A stretch of 15,853 bases of DNA from an uncultured Clostridia bacterium (GTDB taxonomy: Bacteria > Bacillota > Clostridia > Oscillospirales > CAG-272): positions 1 to 15,853 of the forward strand of contig CAMJDE010000016.1 of the NCBI GenBank assembly GCA_946404295.1, given 5' to 3'. The notes below the pieces were generated by a model that ran no database searches, was not told the origin of the DNA, and saw nothing but the letters and a program-made list of their open reading frames with translations. The stretch's first letter is position 1. Each line of letters opens with the position of its first letter. A program made the translations under genes and the position numbers. Below are positions 7,914 through 13,823 of this stretch, one piece after another.

Positions 7914-8240
7914 GTGACCGAGGGAAAACGCTTTCAAAAAAACGACGGCGGCTTCACCTGCCTGCATTGCGGGCGGGAGGTGCCTCCCCTCGGCTATACC
8001 TCGCGCAACCATTGCCCCTTCTGCCTCTGGTCGCTGCACGTCGACGTCCTGCCCGGCGACCGCAGTAACCCCTGCGGCGCTCTCCTCCGCCCGCTGAGGA
8101 CCGAGCCCGACCCGAAAAAGGGCTTCGTGATCGTCCACCGCTGCGAGAGATGCGGGGCGACCGTCCGCTGCAAAGCGGCGATGCGGGGCGATACGCCGGA
8201 CGATAACGATCTGCTGATCCGCTTGACGGCGGGAGAATAA
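7914..8240 (+). CDS. RNHCP-domain zinc-ribbon protein
   Basis: A 108-residue protein with the RNHCP signature at residues 31-35, in the context RNHCPFCLWSLHVD followed by PGDR. Cysteine pairs at 16/19, 34/37 and 77/80, plus Cys54 and Cys86, suggest two bound zinc ions. The family is widespread but its function is not established. The GTG start follows AAGGAG at 7901-7906 with a 7-base gap. The gene begins 14 bases after mnmE and is followed at once by an 11-bp hairpin, so it is the last gene of the rpmH-mnmE operon. The position suggests a role in translation or RNA handling, but that is inference from context alone. Confidence 0.85.
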   Translation: MTEGKRFQKNDGGFTCLHCGREVPPLGYTSRNHCPFCLWSLHVDVLPGDRSNPCGALLRPLRTEPDPKKGFVIVHRCERCGATVRCKAAMRGDTPDDNDLLIRLTAGE

Positions 8241-8243
8241 AAT

Positions 8244-8364
8244 GCGGGCGAGCGGAAACGCTCGCCCGCGCGATATGTTGCGCCCTCGGCGCAACGCGAT
8301 ATGCACCGTGCCTCGGCACGGTGCGCGATATGTTCCCCTCACTCCGTTCGGGGAACGCGATATG
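8244..8364 (+). repeat. Hairpin array A, linker CGCGATATG
   Basis: Four exact copies of CGCGATATG (8269-8277, 8295-8303, 8324-8332, 8356-8364) separate hairpins with unrelated stems. A1: GCGGGCGAGCG, GAAA loop, 8244-8269. A2: TTGCGCC-CTC-GGCGCAA, 8278-8294. A3: CACCGTGC-CTCG-GCACGGTG, 8304-8323. A4: TTCCCC and GGGGAA around 11 bases, 8333-8355. A worn fifth unit follows at 8365-8390. A1 begins 3 bp after the RNHCP stop codon and may serve as its terminator, although no T-run follows. There is no coding potential. I do not recognise it as a known repeat family. Confidence 0.9.
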
Positions 8365-8432
8365 CCTCCCTGCGGTCGGCGTGATTATAGACCAAGAGTA
8401 GAGAAAACCGATGCCGTCGCGGCTATAGAACC

Positions 8433-8518
8433 GCAAAACGGCAGGGAGTCGCCGTTTTGCTCTTCAATAATAACCTATTATTGAAGTTCTTTGCTCCGCT
8501 TTCTTTCAAGAAAGCGGA
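8433..8518 (+). repeat. Cluster of three strong hairpins H1-H3
   Basis: Three adjacent perfect hairpins without the array linkers. H1: GCAAAACGGC (8433-8442) with GCCGTTTTGC (8451-8460). H2: CTTCAATAATA (8462-8472) with TATTATTGAAG (8476-8486), much richer in AT than its surroundings. H3: TCCGCTTTCTT (8495-8505) with AAGAAAGCGGA (8508-8518). They lie between convergent genes, and H3 begins 10 bp beyond the stop of the minus-strand lipoprotein gene. They could end transcription from either side, but none has a clear T-run. Confidence 0.8.
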
Positions 8519-8528
8519 AAAGCCCCCG

Positions 8529-9032
8529 TCAAAACACGCTCCGCAAAACGTCCTCGGCGCGGGCGTTATCGGGGAGCGCGAGATAGACGACCGTCGTCCC
8601 GCGGCGCAGGACGACGGGATCGGCGGCGGCGGAGACGTCGACCTCCGCCCGCATCCTGCGCACGGTCTCACAGCGGAGAAGACAGAGTCCCTCGACCTCG
8701 CGCGCCCCGGCAAGACTCTCGCAGCGAAAGAACCCGCACTCGTAAAAGACCGTTCCCGACGCCCCGAGGCAGAGGACGAACGCCGCGATATCCTCGCGGT
8801 CGTCGCTCCCGTCCGCGCGCCCGAAAAGCAGGTTGAAGTCGGCGTCGGAGAGATATCCGTCGTCGTTCTGCCCCGCCTCGCTGTCAAAGAGCAGATGCGG
8901 CGGAAGCGGGTACTTCCCCGCAAACGCCTCGTACAGTTCGCGCGGCGACGTCCCCTTCCTCCCGCAGGACGAAACCGACAAAAGCAGACCGACAAGCAAT
9001 AAAAACGACAAAAACCCCCGCCAAAACCGCAA
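8529..9032 (-). CDS. Small predicted lipoprotein of unknown function
   Basis: A 167-residue predicted lipoprotein. The signal peptide has a long Leu/Val core and a lipobox VSSC with Cys23 as the anchor. The mature part (about 24-167) shows strand-helix patterns such as EDIAAFVLCLG, GLCLLRCETVRRMR and TTVVYLALPDNARAEDVL. This layout recalls the small DUF4358-type lipoproteins of Clostridia, but I hold that loosely. The start is a TTG at 9030-9032, supported by GGAGAGGGGG on the minus strand (plus coordinates 9040-9049) seven bases upstream and by the position of the signal peptide. That ribosome site lies inside hairpin B0. The gene is downstream of the MATE gene in the same direction, across array B, and may be its distal operon member. 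Confidence 0.7.
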   Translation of the reverse strand: MRFWRGFLSFLLLVGLLLSVSSCGRKGTSPRELYEAFAGKYPLPPHLLFDSEAGQNDDGYLSDADFNLLFGRADGSDDREDIAAFVLCLGASGTVFYECGFFRCESLAGAREVEGLCLLRCETVRRMRAEVDVSAAADPVVLRRGTTVVYLALPDNARAEDVLRSVF

Positions 9033-9039
9033 AAAACCG

Positions 9040-9313
9040 CCCCCTCTCCGTACAGTATACGAAGAGGGGGACTATAAAATGCGCCGCGAGCGGCGCATTT
9101 CACGAACGGCGGAGCCGTTCAATTCACGCGACCGAAGGTCGCAATTCATGCCGAAGGCAATTCATGCGGACGTGTCCGCAATTCATTCGTTCCCCGATGA
9201 ATTGACGGCTTGTGCCGTCGTGAATTGACGCTTCGCGTCATGAATTCTCGCCGCCTTCGGCGGCTCCGTGAATTGCGACCTTCGGTCGCATTGACGCGCC
9301 CGCGGGCGCGTCA
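9040..9313 (+). repeat. Hairpin array B, linker AATTCA[CT], inverted in the middle
   Basis: Twelve consecutive hairpins. B0: CCCCCTCT 9040-9047 with AGAGGGGG 9063-9070, inner CGTA/TACG. B1: AAATGCGCCG, 9077-9100. B2: GAACGGC-GGA-GCCGTTC, 9104-9120. B3: GCGACC-GAA-GGTCGC, 9128-9142. B4: TGCC-GAA-GGCA, 9149-9159. B5: TGCGGAC, 9165-9180. B6 at the centre: AATTCAT 9180-9186 with ATGAATT 9197-9203. B7: GACGGC, 9204-9219. B8: TGACGC-TTC-GCGTCA, 9226-9240. B9: GCCGCC-TTC-GGCGGC, 9250-9264. B10: GCGACC-TTC-GGTCGC, 9275-9289. B11: TGACGCGCCC, 9292-9313. Linkers read AATTCA[CT] left of B6 and [AG]TGAATT right of it. B11 contains the stop codon of the MATE gene. Confidence 0.9.
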
Positions 9314-10717
9314 CGCCGCCGTTTGATCCGAGACGATATTGTGGAGCCAGATCCGTTTTTTGATCAGGATAAAGCCGACGATACACTTGATGAGGTCGAG
9401 CAGCGTGACGATCAGGTAGACCCGGACGATCGGAAGCGTCGTTTTCGCCGCGAGCAGATACGACGCGGGGAAACTGACCGCGAGGACGAACACCGAGTCG
9501 AAGAGAAAGGTCACGAGCGTCTTTCCGCCCGAACGGATGGTGAAATACGACGCCTGCATAAAGGCGCCGATCGGCATACAGGCGGCGGCGACCAAGAGCA
9601 GCGAGGTCGAAAGATCCCGCACCGCCGGTTCGGTGTTGTAGATCAGAGGGAAGAAGGGCGCGAGCGCGGCGAGCGCCCCGCCGACGAAGAGGCAGGAGAA
9701 GGTCGCGAGCGCGATCATCCGGCAGGCGTCGCGCTGCGCGTCGTCGAGCCGATCGGCGCCAAGCGACTGTCCCGCGACGATCGACACCGACGCGCCGATC
9801 CCGAAATTGACCGAGTTAAAGACGTTTGCGACGGTGGTCGTGATGGTCAGAGCCGCCACGACCGAAAGCCCGCGCGTCGAGTAGTTGCGGACGACGGCGG
9901 AGGTCCCGACCGACCAGAGCAGCTCGTTCACGATCAGGGGAAAACTCTTGACCGCGAGCTGCCCGATCAGTTTTCCAGGCACCGAAAAGAGCCGACGGTA
10001 CGCCCCCGTGATAAAGCCCCAGCGCGCCGCTTTGGCGTGGGTGTAGACGAGGACGATCAACAGTTCCACGAAGCGCGAGGCGACCGTCGCGATCGCGGCG
10101 CCCGTGACCCCGAGCGCCGGAGCGCCGAGGTAGCCGAAAATCAGGATCAGGTTCAGCGAGACGTTGACGGCGATCGCCGACACCCCGGCGAGCATCGGGA
10201 CGGCGGACTCTCCCCCCTCGCGCAGGGTGCCGGAGTACGCCTGCGTCAGAGCGAAGGGGATCAGCCCGAAGAGGATCACGAAGAGGTATTCCTTCCCCGA
10301 CTGCAGGGCGAGCAAAAGATCCACCCCCGACCCGTCCTCGGTGAAGAAGAGCCGCAGCAGAAAGTCGTCGAAGAAAAAGAAAAGCAGCCCCGCGACGATC
10401 GCCGTGAAGCCCGACGCGATCACCTTGACGCGGAAGGTGTGGCGCACGCCCTTTTCGTCCCCCGCGCCGAAGAACTGCGTCGTGAAGATCCCGATCCCCG
10501 AGACCACCCCGAAGATCAGAAGGTTGTAGACGAAAACGAGTTGGTTCGCGATCGAGACCCCGGTCATCTGCTCGGTGCCGAGCCGCCCGATCATCAGGTT
10601 GTCGAGCAGACTGACGAAGTTGGTAACGGCGTTCTGGATCACGATGGGGAGCGCGATGCGGAACGCCCGGCGATAAAAGGGCTTGTCCCCGATCAAAAAG
10701 GAGCGGATCTTCGTCAT
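9311..10717 (-). CDS. MATE-family efflux transporter
   Basis: A 468-residue membrane protein of the MATE family, which exports organic cations, drugs or metabolites against a sodium or proton gradient. The N-terminal signature is typical: RRAFRIALPIVIQNAVTNFV, then LLDNLMIGRLGTEQMTGVSIANQ. About twelve membrane segments in two related halves can be followed, with the second half starting near LAVKSFPLIVNELLWSVG. The length is normal. The ATG overlaps the stop of the upstream phosphoesterase gene by four bases (ATGA), so the two are translationally coupled. The stop codon TGA lies in the stem of hairpin B11, so the last codons run directly into array B. The substrate cannot be told from sequence. 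Confidence 0.93.
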   Translation of the reverse strand: MTKIRSFLIGDKPFYRRAFRIALPIVIQNAVTNFVSLLDNLMIGRLGTEQMTGVSIANQLVFVYNLLIFGVVSGIGIFTTQFFGAGDEKGVRHTFRVKVIASGFTAIVAGLLFFFFDDFLLRLFFTEDGSGVDLLLALQSGKEYLFVILFGLIPFALTQAYSGTLREGGESAVPMLAGVSAIAVNVSLNLILIFGYLGAPALGVTGAAIATVASRFVELLIVLVYTHAKAARWGFITGAYRRLFSVPGKLIGQLAVKSFPLIVNELLWSVGTSAVVRNYSTRGLSVVAALTITTTVANVFNSVNFGIGASVSIVAGQSLGADRLDDAQRDACRMIALATFSCLFVGGALAALAPFFPLIYNTEPAVRDLSTSLLLVAAACMPIGAFMQASYFTIRSGGKTLVTFLFDSVFVLAVSFPASYLLAAKTTLPIVRVYLIVTLLDLIKCIVGFILIKKRIWLHNIVSDQTAA

Positions 10718-11436
10718 TTGCCCGCCTCGCTTCCCGCGGGGGAAACCGAAAGGTACACGACCTCAAACGGCGTGCCGATCCGGGGAACGCGGACGTCGTT
10801 CGAGAGCCCGCGCGAAACGCAGAGCCGCCCCTCGTAGACCCCCGCCGTGTAGCGGGGGAACAGCCCCTGTCCGGGGGCGAACAGTCCGTGCCCGAAGAGC
10901 GCCCATTGCCCGCCGTGCGCGTGCCCCGAAACCGTCAGATCGATCGGCAGAGAGCGGATGTATTTCGGATAGTATTCGGGGTGGTGGGAGATCAGGATTT
11001 TATAGCCCGGCAGCGCCGCGAAATCGGCTAAAAACGACAGATCCGGCACCTTCCCTGTATAGTGCGCCGAGCGCAGCCCCCCGACCGTGATCCCCGCGGG
11101 CAGAGTGCGGCAGGTCGAGTCGAGTTCGACGACCCCGGCGTCCGAGAGCGCCCGTGTGACCTCGGGATGCGGGCTGTGGTCGTGGTTGCCCCGGCAGTAG
11201 AAAGTCGGCACCCCGGCGGGCAGCCCCGCGAGCAGGGTCAAGGCGGCTGCGACGTCGAAGGGGTTGCGCGGCGGGCTCTCGTAGAGGTCGCCCGCGATCA
11301 GGATCAGGTCGGGCGGATCGTCCCGCAGGATCGACGCGACCTCCTCGGCGCGCCCCCGGTGCAGGTCGGCGAGCAGCGCGATCCGCGCCGTCACGCCGCT
11401 TGACGTGACCTGGTATTCCGTCTTTTTGATCTTCAC
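10714..11436 (-). CDS. Calcineurin-like metallophosphoesterase, YkuE-like
   Basis: A 240-residue metallophosphoesterase with the full two-metal motif set: Asp24-x-His26 (LLADLHRG), Gly49-Asp50 (IAGDLYE), Gly83-Asn84-His85-Asp86 (CRGNHDHS), His151-His152 (ISHHPEYYP) and Gly171-His172-Ala173-His174 (SGHAHGGQ). The late SHHPE and GHAHGGQ arrangement is like YkuE-type enzymes. There is no signal peptide or membrane anchor, so it is probably cytosolic. Two in-frame GTG codons compete. The one at 11443-11445 touches the AGGAGG (11446-11451), leaving no spacer, so the GTG at 11434-11436, eight bases further on, is preferred. It is the first gene of the minus-strand operon with the MATE transporter. 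The substrate is unknown. Confidence 0.9.
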   Translation of the reverse strand: MKIKKTEYQVTSSGVTARIALLADLHRGRAEEVASILRDDPPDLILIAGDLYESPPRNPFDVAAALTLLAGLPAGVPTFYCRGNHDHSPHPEVTRALSDAGVVELDSTCRTLPAGITVGGLRSAHYTGKVPDLSFLADFAALPGYKILISHHPEYYPKYIRSLPIDLTVSGHAHGGQWALFGHGLFAPGQGLFPRYTAGVYEGRLCVSRGLSNDVRVPRIGTPFEVVYLSVSPAGSEAGK

Positions 11437-11467
11437 GCCGCTCACCTCCTTTCATTCGTTCCCTTTC

Positions 11468-11496
11468 AGTATATCCCATTCCCCGAAAAATGTCAA
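11468..11496 (-). promoter_or_regulatory. Promoter of the phosphoesterase-MATE operon
   Basis: On the minus strand, TTGACA (plus coordinates 11491-11496) and TATACT (11468-11473) are separated by 17 bp. The predicted start is near 11461, only a few bases before the ribosome site. It is back to back with the rubrerythrin promoter, and the two -35 boxes are 7 bp apart. Confidence 0.9.
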
Positions 11497-11509
11497 TCGT
11501 CTATTGACA
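11491..11509. promoter_or_regulatory. Dyad formed by the two divergent -35 boxes; possible operator
   Basis: TGTCAAT (11491-11497) and ATTGACA (11503-11509) are perfect 7-bp inverted repeats around CGTCT. Six bases of each arm are the -35 hexamers of the divergent promoters, so part of the symmetry is expected. The extra A-T pair and the central placement would let one dimeric regulator control both operons. It does not match the PerR-box consensus I know. Confidence 0.45.
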
Positions 11510-11533
11510 AGACGGCAGAAAATACGGTACAAT
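11504..11533 (+). promoter_or_regulatory. Promoter of the reverse rubrerythrin gene
   Basis: TTGACA at 11504-11509 and TACAAT at 11528-11533 are separated by 18 bp. The predicted start is near 11540, giving a leader of about 80 bases before the ATG at 11619. Nothing in the leader marks a riboswitch. A strong constitutive or stress-induced promoter fits an oxygen-defence gene. Confidence 0.88.
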
Positions 11534-11618
11534 AGAAGACGGACGAGAACGCGGCGGACAAGCCCCGCGAAAGAGGTCCGAATACCGGGCGACCGGCAAA
11601 AGAAAGGAAAACCGTACA

Positions 11619-12164
11619 ATGAAAAAATGGAAATGCACCGTCTGCGGCACGATCGTCGAGAGCGACGAGAGACCCGACAAATGCCCCGTCTGCAAAGTGC
11701 CGGGCGAAAAGTTCGTTGAGGTCACGGAGGAGACCGGCTGGGCGACCGAGCACGAGGTCGGCGCTCTGAAGGACGTTCCCGCCGAGATCGTCGAGGGGCT
11801 CCGCTCCAACTTCACCGGTGAATGCAGCGAGGTCGGTATGTATCTGGCCATGGCGCGCGTCGCCTACCGCGAGGGCTATCCCGAGATCGGTCTTTACTGG
11901 GAGAAAGCCGCCTACGAGGAAGCGGAACACGCCGCGAAGTTCGCCGAACTGCTCGGCGACGTCGTGACGACCTCGACCAAGAAGAACCTGGAGATGCGCG
12001 TCGCCGCCGAAAAGGGCGCGTGCGAGGGCAAGTTCGACCTCGCCAAGAAGGCGAAGGCGCTGAACCTCGACGCCATCCACGACACGGTTCACGAGATGGC
12101 GAAGGACGAGGCGCGCCACGGCAAGGCGCTCGAAGGGCTGCTCAACCGCTATTTCAAGAAGTAA
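11619..12164 (+). CDS. Reverse rubrerythrin
   Basis: A 181-residue protein with a rubredoxin-like domain first (Cys6-x2-Cys9 in WKCTVCG and Cys22-x2-Cys25 in DKCPVCK) and a ferritin-like di-iron domain second (about 55-181). This order defines reverse rubrerythrin. Likely iron ligands are Glu68 in GEC, the Glu100-Glu103-His104 region (YEEAEHA), Glu131, and Glu164 and His167 in KDEARHG. In clostridia such proteins reduce hydrogen peroxide and oxygen to water in the cytosol, taking electrons from NADH through rubredoxin and its reductase. The neighbour 15 bases downstream encodes rubredoxin, a fitting electron donor. AAAGGA at 11603-11608 is the ribosome site. The reductase gene is not in the window. 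Confidence 0.95.
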   Translation: MKKWKCTVCGTIVESDERPDKCPVCKVPGEKFVEVTEETGWATEHEVGALKDVPAEIVEGLRSNFTGECSEVGMYLAMARVAYREGYPEIGLYWEKAAYEEAEHAAKFAELLGDVVTTSTKKNLEMRVAAEKGACEGKFDLAKKAKALNLDAIHDTVHEMAKDEARHGKALEGLLNRYFKK

Positions 12165-12179
12165 GGCGGAGGGAAAAAG

Positions 12180-12332
12180 ATGAAATACGTCTGCCCCTGC
12201 GGCTACGAATACGACGAAGCGAAGGGCGATCCCGAGAACGGGATCGCGCCGGGCACGAAGTGGGAGGATCTTCCCACCGATTTTGTCTGCCCCGTCTGCG
12301 GACTCGATAAGGATTCCTTCGAAAAGCAATAA
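12180..12332 (+). CDS. Rubredoxin with a shortened first metal motif (C-x-C)
   Basis: A 50-residue protein matching rubredoxin over its whole length: YEYDEAKGDPENGIAPGT, then KWEDLPTDFVCPVCGLDKDSFE. It carries one iron held by four cysteines and transfers electrons, here probably to the reverse rubrerythrin encoded 15 bases upstream. The second pair, Cys37-x2-Cys40, is normal. The first is MKYVCPCGYEY, with Cys5 and Cys7, so it is C-x-C-G rather than the usual C-x2-C-G. Loss of one codon would explain this without a frameshift. GGAGGG at 12168-12173 is the ribosome site. The gene ends four bases before the first hairpin of array C. Confidence 0.93.
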   Translation: MKYVCPCGYEYDEAKGDPENGIAPGTKWEDLPTDFVCPVCGLDKDSFEKQ

Positions 12333-12336
12333 TCAC

Positions 12337-12475
12337 AACGGGCGCTCCTCGGAGCGCCCGTTATCTCGCGTTTTGCCAAGCGGCAAAACATATCGCGCGG
12401 ACGAAAGACCGCATATCGCGCCGCCCTGCGGCATATCGCAAAACAACCGCGGATCCCCCGCGGTTGTTATATTAT
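12337..12475 (+). repeat. Hairpin array C, linker CATATCGCG
   Basis: Five hairpins. C1: AACGGGCGCTCC, 12337-12362. C2: GTTTTGCC-AAGC-GGCAAAAC, 12370-12389. C3: GCGG and CCGC around ACGAAAGA, 12397-12412. C4: GCCGC-CCT-GCGGC, 12420-12432. C5: AACAACCGCGG 12442-12452 with CCGCGGTTGTT 12458-12468. Linkers are CATATCGCG at 12389-12397 and 12412-12420, CATATCGCA at 12432-12440, and a worn TATCTCGCG at 12362-12370. This is the reverse complement of the array A linker. C5 is followed by ATATTATTT and probably terminates the rubrerythrin-rubredoxin transcript. No gene is present between 12333 and 12647; arrays C and D fill it. Confidence 0.9.
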
Positions 12476-12491
12476 TTCAACCCGCCCCCTA

Positions 12492-12642
12492 AAACGGTCC
12501 TCGCGGCGAACGCCGCGGGGACCGTTTCACGTTTGCCGTCCCCGGACGGCAAACACTTCACGCGTTTCGCACGCCCCCGCGCGAAACGCACTTCACTTTG
12601 CCCGGCAAAACTTCACGTTGCCCGGCACGGGCAACCCTTCAC
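12492..12642 (+). repeat. Hairpin array D, linker ACTTCAC
   Basis: Five hairpins. D1 is a 17-bp stem, 12492-12508 with 12511-12527, one T-G pair. D2: GTTTGCCGTC, 12531-12554. D3: GCGTTTCGC 12562-12570 with GCGAAACGC 12581-12589. D4: TTTGC-CCG-GCAAA, 12597-12609. D5: GTTGCCCG-GCA-CGGGCAAC, 12617-12635. Linkers are TTTCAC (12525-12530), ACTTCAC (12555-12561, 12590-12596, 12610-12616) and CCTTCAC (12636-12642). The array ends five bases beyond the stop of the minus-strand six-helix gene. D1, the longest stem in the window, may terminate that transcript: TTTT follows on the minus strand. Confidence 0.9.
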
Positions 12643-12647
12643 TTCCC

Positions 12648-13799
12648 TTACCAATCCCTCCTCTTCTTCGCCGCGTCGAGCGCGTCGAGGTCGAGGGCGT
12701 TCAAAAAAGCGGACAGGGAGTAGACCGAATAGTCGCCGACCTGCTCCGCGGCGTAGAGAGGATGCCAGTCGTCGTCCTCGCTTCTTCTGAAAATATAGAG
12801 GGGGACAGGAACGAGGATCAGGACCTTTTTGTCGTTTTGCTCGAACGCGGGGCGCAACTCCGTCGTACGGTAGGAGAACGTGCCGCGCCCGACGAGAAGT
12901 CCCTCTTCCCCGAGCAGCCGCGAAAGGTAGAGCGGCGTTTTCTTCGAGAACGAGTTGAGCAGGACGCACGCGAAGGTCCCCTGCCCCGTCTCTATCCTGA
13001 TCTCGGGTTCCCTGCTCGGGAACAGGATCGAACGGTATGCCTTCCCGATCGAATACGAATACTCCTTTTCTTCACAGAGTTTGCCGAGCCGTTTCAGCAA
13101 TTTTCTCCGTTTTTGGACCGCACGGAAAAAAACGAACAGAAGAGGGCCGAAGACCGCCAAAGAGACGACGACGATCGTAAAGTTCCGATACGCCAAATAA
13201 ATCGAATACACGAACAAAATGAAAGGAAGTCCGACCACCATGACCCAAACGTGCGCCAGAATCCGCAGCATCTCGTTCGCGATCCTCGTCATACGGATAT
13301 TTCTGCCCCACGGTACGTCAACCGCCTGCGACGCCGCCCCGACGTGTGCGAAGAAAAAGAAAACGGCGGCGACGGGGAACGTCGCGAGGGGAAAGAACCT
13401 CTTGACGGAGAGGAACCGGGACGGCAGAACGAAGGTCAGAAGCAGAACTGCCGCGAGTTCAACCCAGAACGAGGGCGCTGAAACCACTCGCCCGATCCGA
13501 TTGAAAAGTCCGTTCGGTTCGCCGACCGACGCCCGTTTTGAAAAGCGGTCGTAAGAGAGCGCGATGCGGAAAAACGTGTAGATGATCAGACCGAACCAAA
13601 CGAGAAGCAAAACGGTAAGCCCCCGGTAACCGATGGACGTGTTGCGCATCATATACAAATCGAAGGTCTCTTCCCGCTTCGACGGATCAAGGTTTTTAAA
13701 CGTATTAAAACGCCCGCGTGAAAACGCGGCGATCAAAAGAAAGACCGCGACTGTGCAGACGACCTGCACGATCGTATGCCAGACCGTTTTTTTCGTCAT
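12648..13799 (-). CDS. Six-helix membrane protein with soluble C-terminal domain, unknown function
   Basis: A 383-residue membrane protein. Hydrophobic segments lie at about 7-26, 60-82, 109-126, 135-155, 184-206 and 207-225. After a basic stretch (226-240) comes a soluble domain of about 140 residues, containing AYRSILFPSR, KKTPLYLSR, KKVLILVPVPLYIF and DYSVYSLSAFLNALD. I have seen the same arrangement in unnamed proteins of Clostridia but know no function for it. The ATG at 13797-13799 is chosen because AGGAGG (13809-13814) sits nine bases upstream. A longer frame exists, but its first 27 codons are a translation of array E. It is third in a minus-strand series after the flotillin-like gene and the four-helix gene, each separated by a hairpin array. 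Confidence 0.8.
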   Translation of the reverse strand: MTKKTVWHTIVQVVCTVAVFLLIAAFSRGRFNTFKNLDPSKREETFDLYMMRNTSIGYRGLTVLLLVWFGLIIYTFFRIALSYDRFSKRASVGEPNGLFNRIGRVVSAPSFWVELAAVLLLTFVLPSRFLSVKRFFPLATFPVAAVFFFFAHVGAASQAVDVPWGRNIRMTRIANEMLRILAHVWVMVVGLPFILFVYSIYLAYRNFTIVVVSLAVFGPLLFVFFRAVQKRRKLLKRLGKLCEEKEYSYSIGKAYRSILFPSREPEIRIETGQGTFACVLLNSFSKKTPLYLSRLLGEEGLLVGRGTFSYRTTELRPAFEQNDKKVLILVPVPLYIFRRSEDDDWHPLYAAEQVGDYSVYSLSAFLNALDLDALDAAKKRRDW

Positions 13800-13823
13800 T
13801 CGGGCATTCCTCCTCGTCTCCAC

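Noticed and set aside
8457..9002. 181-residue plus-strand reading frame
   Set aside because: It starts inside hairpins and lies opposite a minus-strand gene that has a signal peptide, lipobox and ribosome site.
8244..9313. CRISPR array
   Set aside because: The constant parts are only 7 to 9 bases and the variable parts are palindromes of differing length, with no cas genes; this is not the repeat-spacer design.
9323..10837. 504-residue plus-strand reading frame opposite the MATE gene
   Set aside because: Composition is almost only charged residues and proline, with no domain; the minus strand encodes an obvious transporter.
11437..11445. First GTG of the phosphoesterase frame as start
   Set aside because: It abuts the AGGAGG with no spacer; the next GTG has an ideal 8-base gap.
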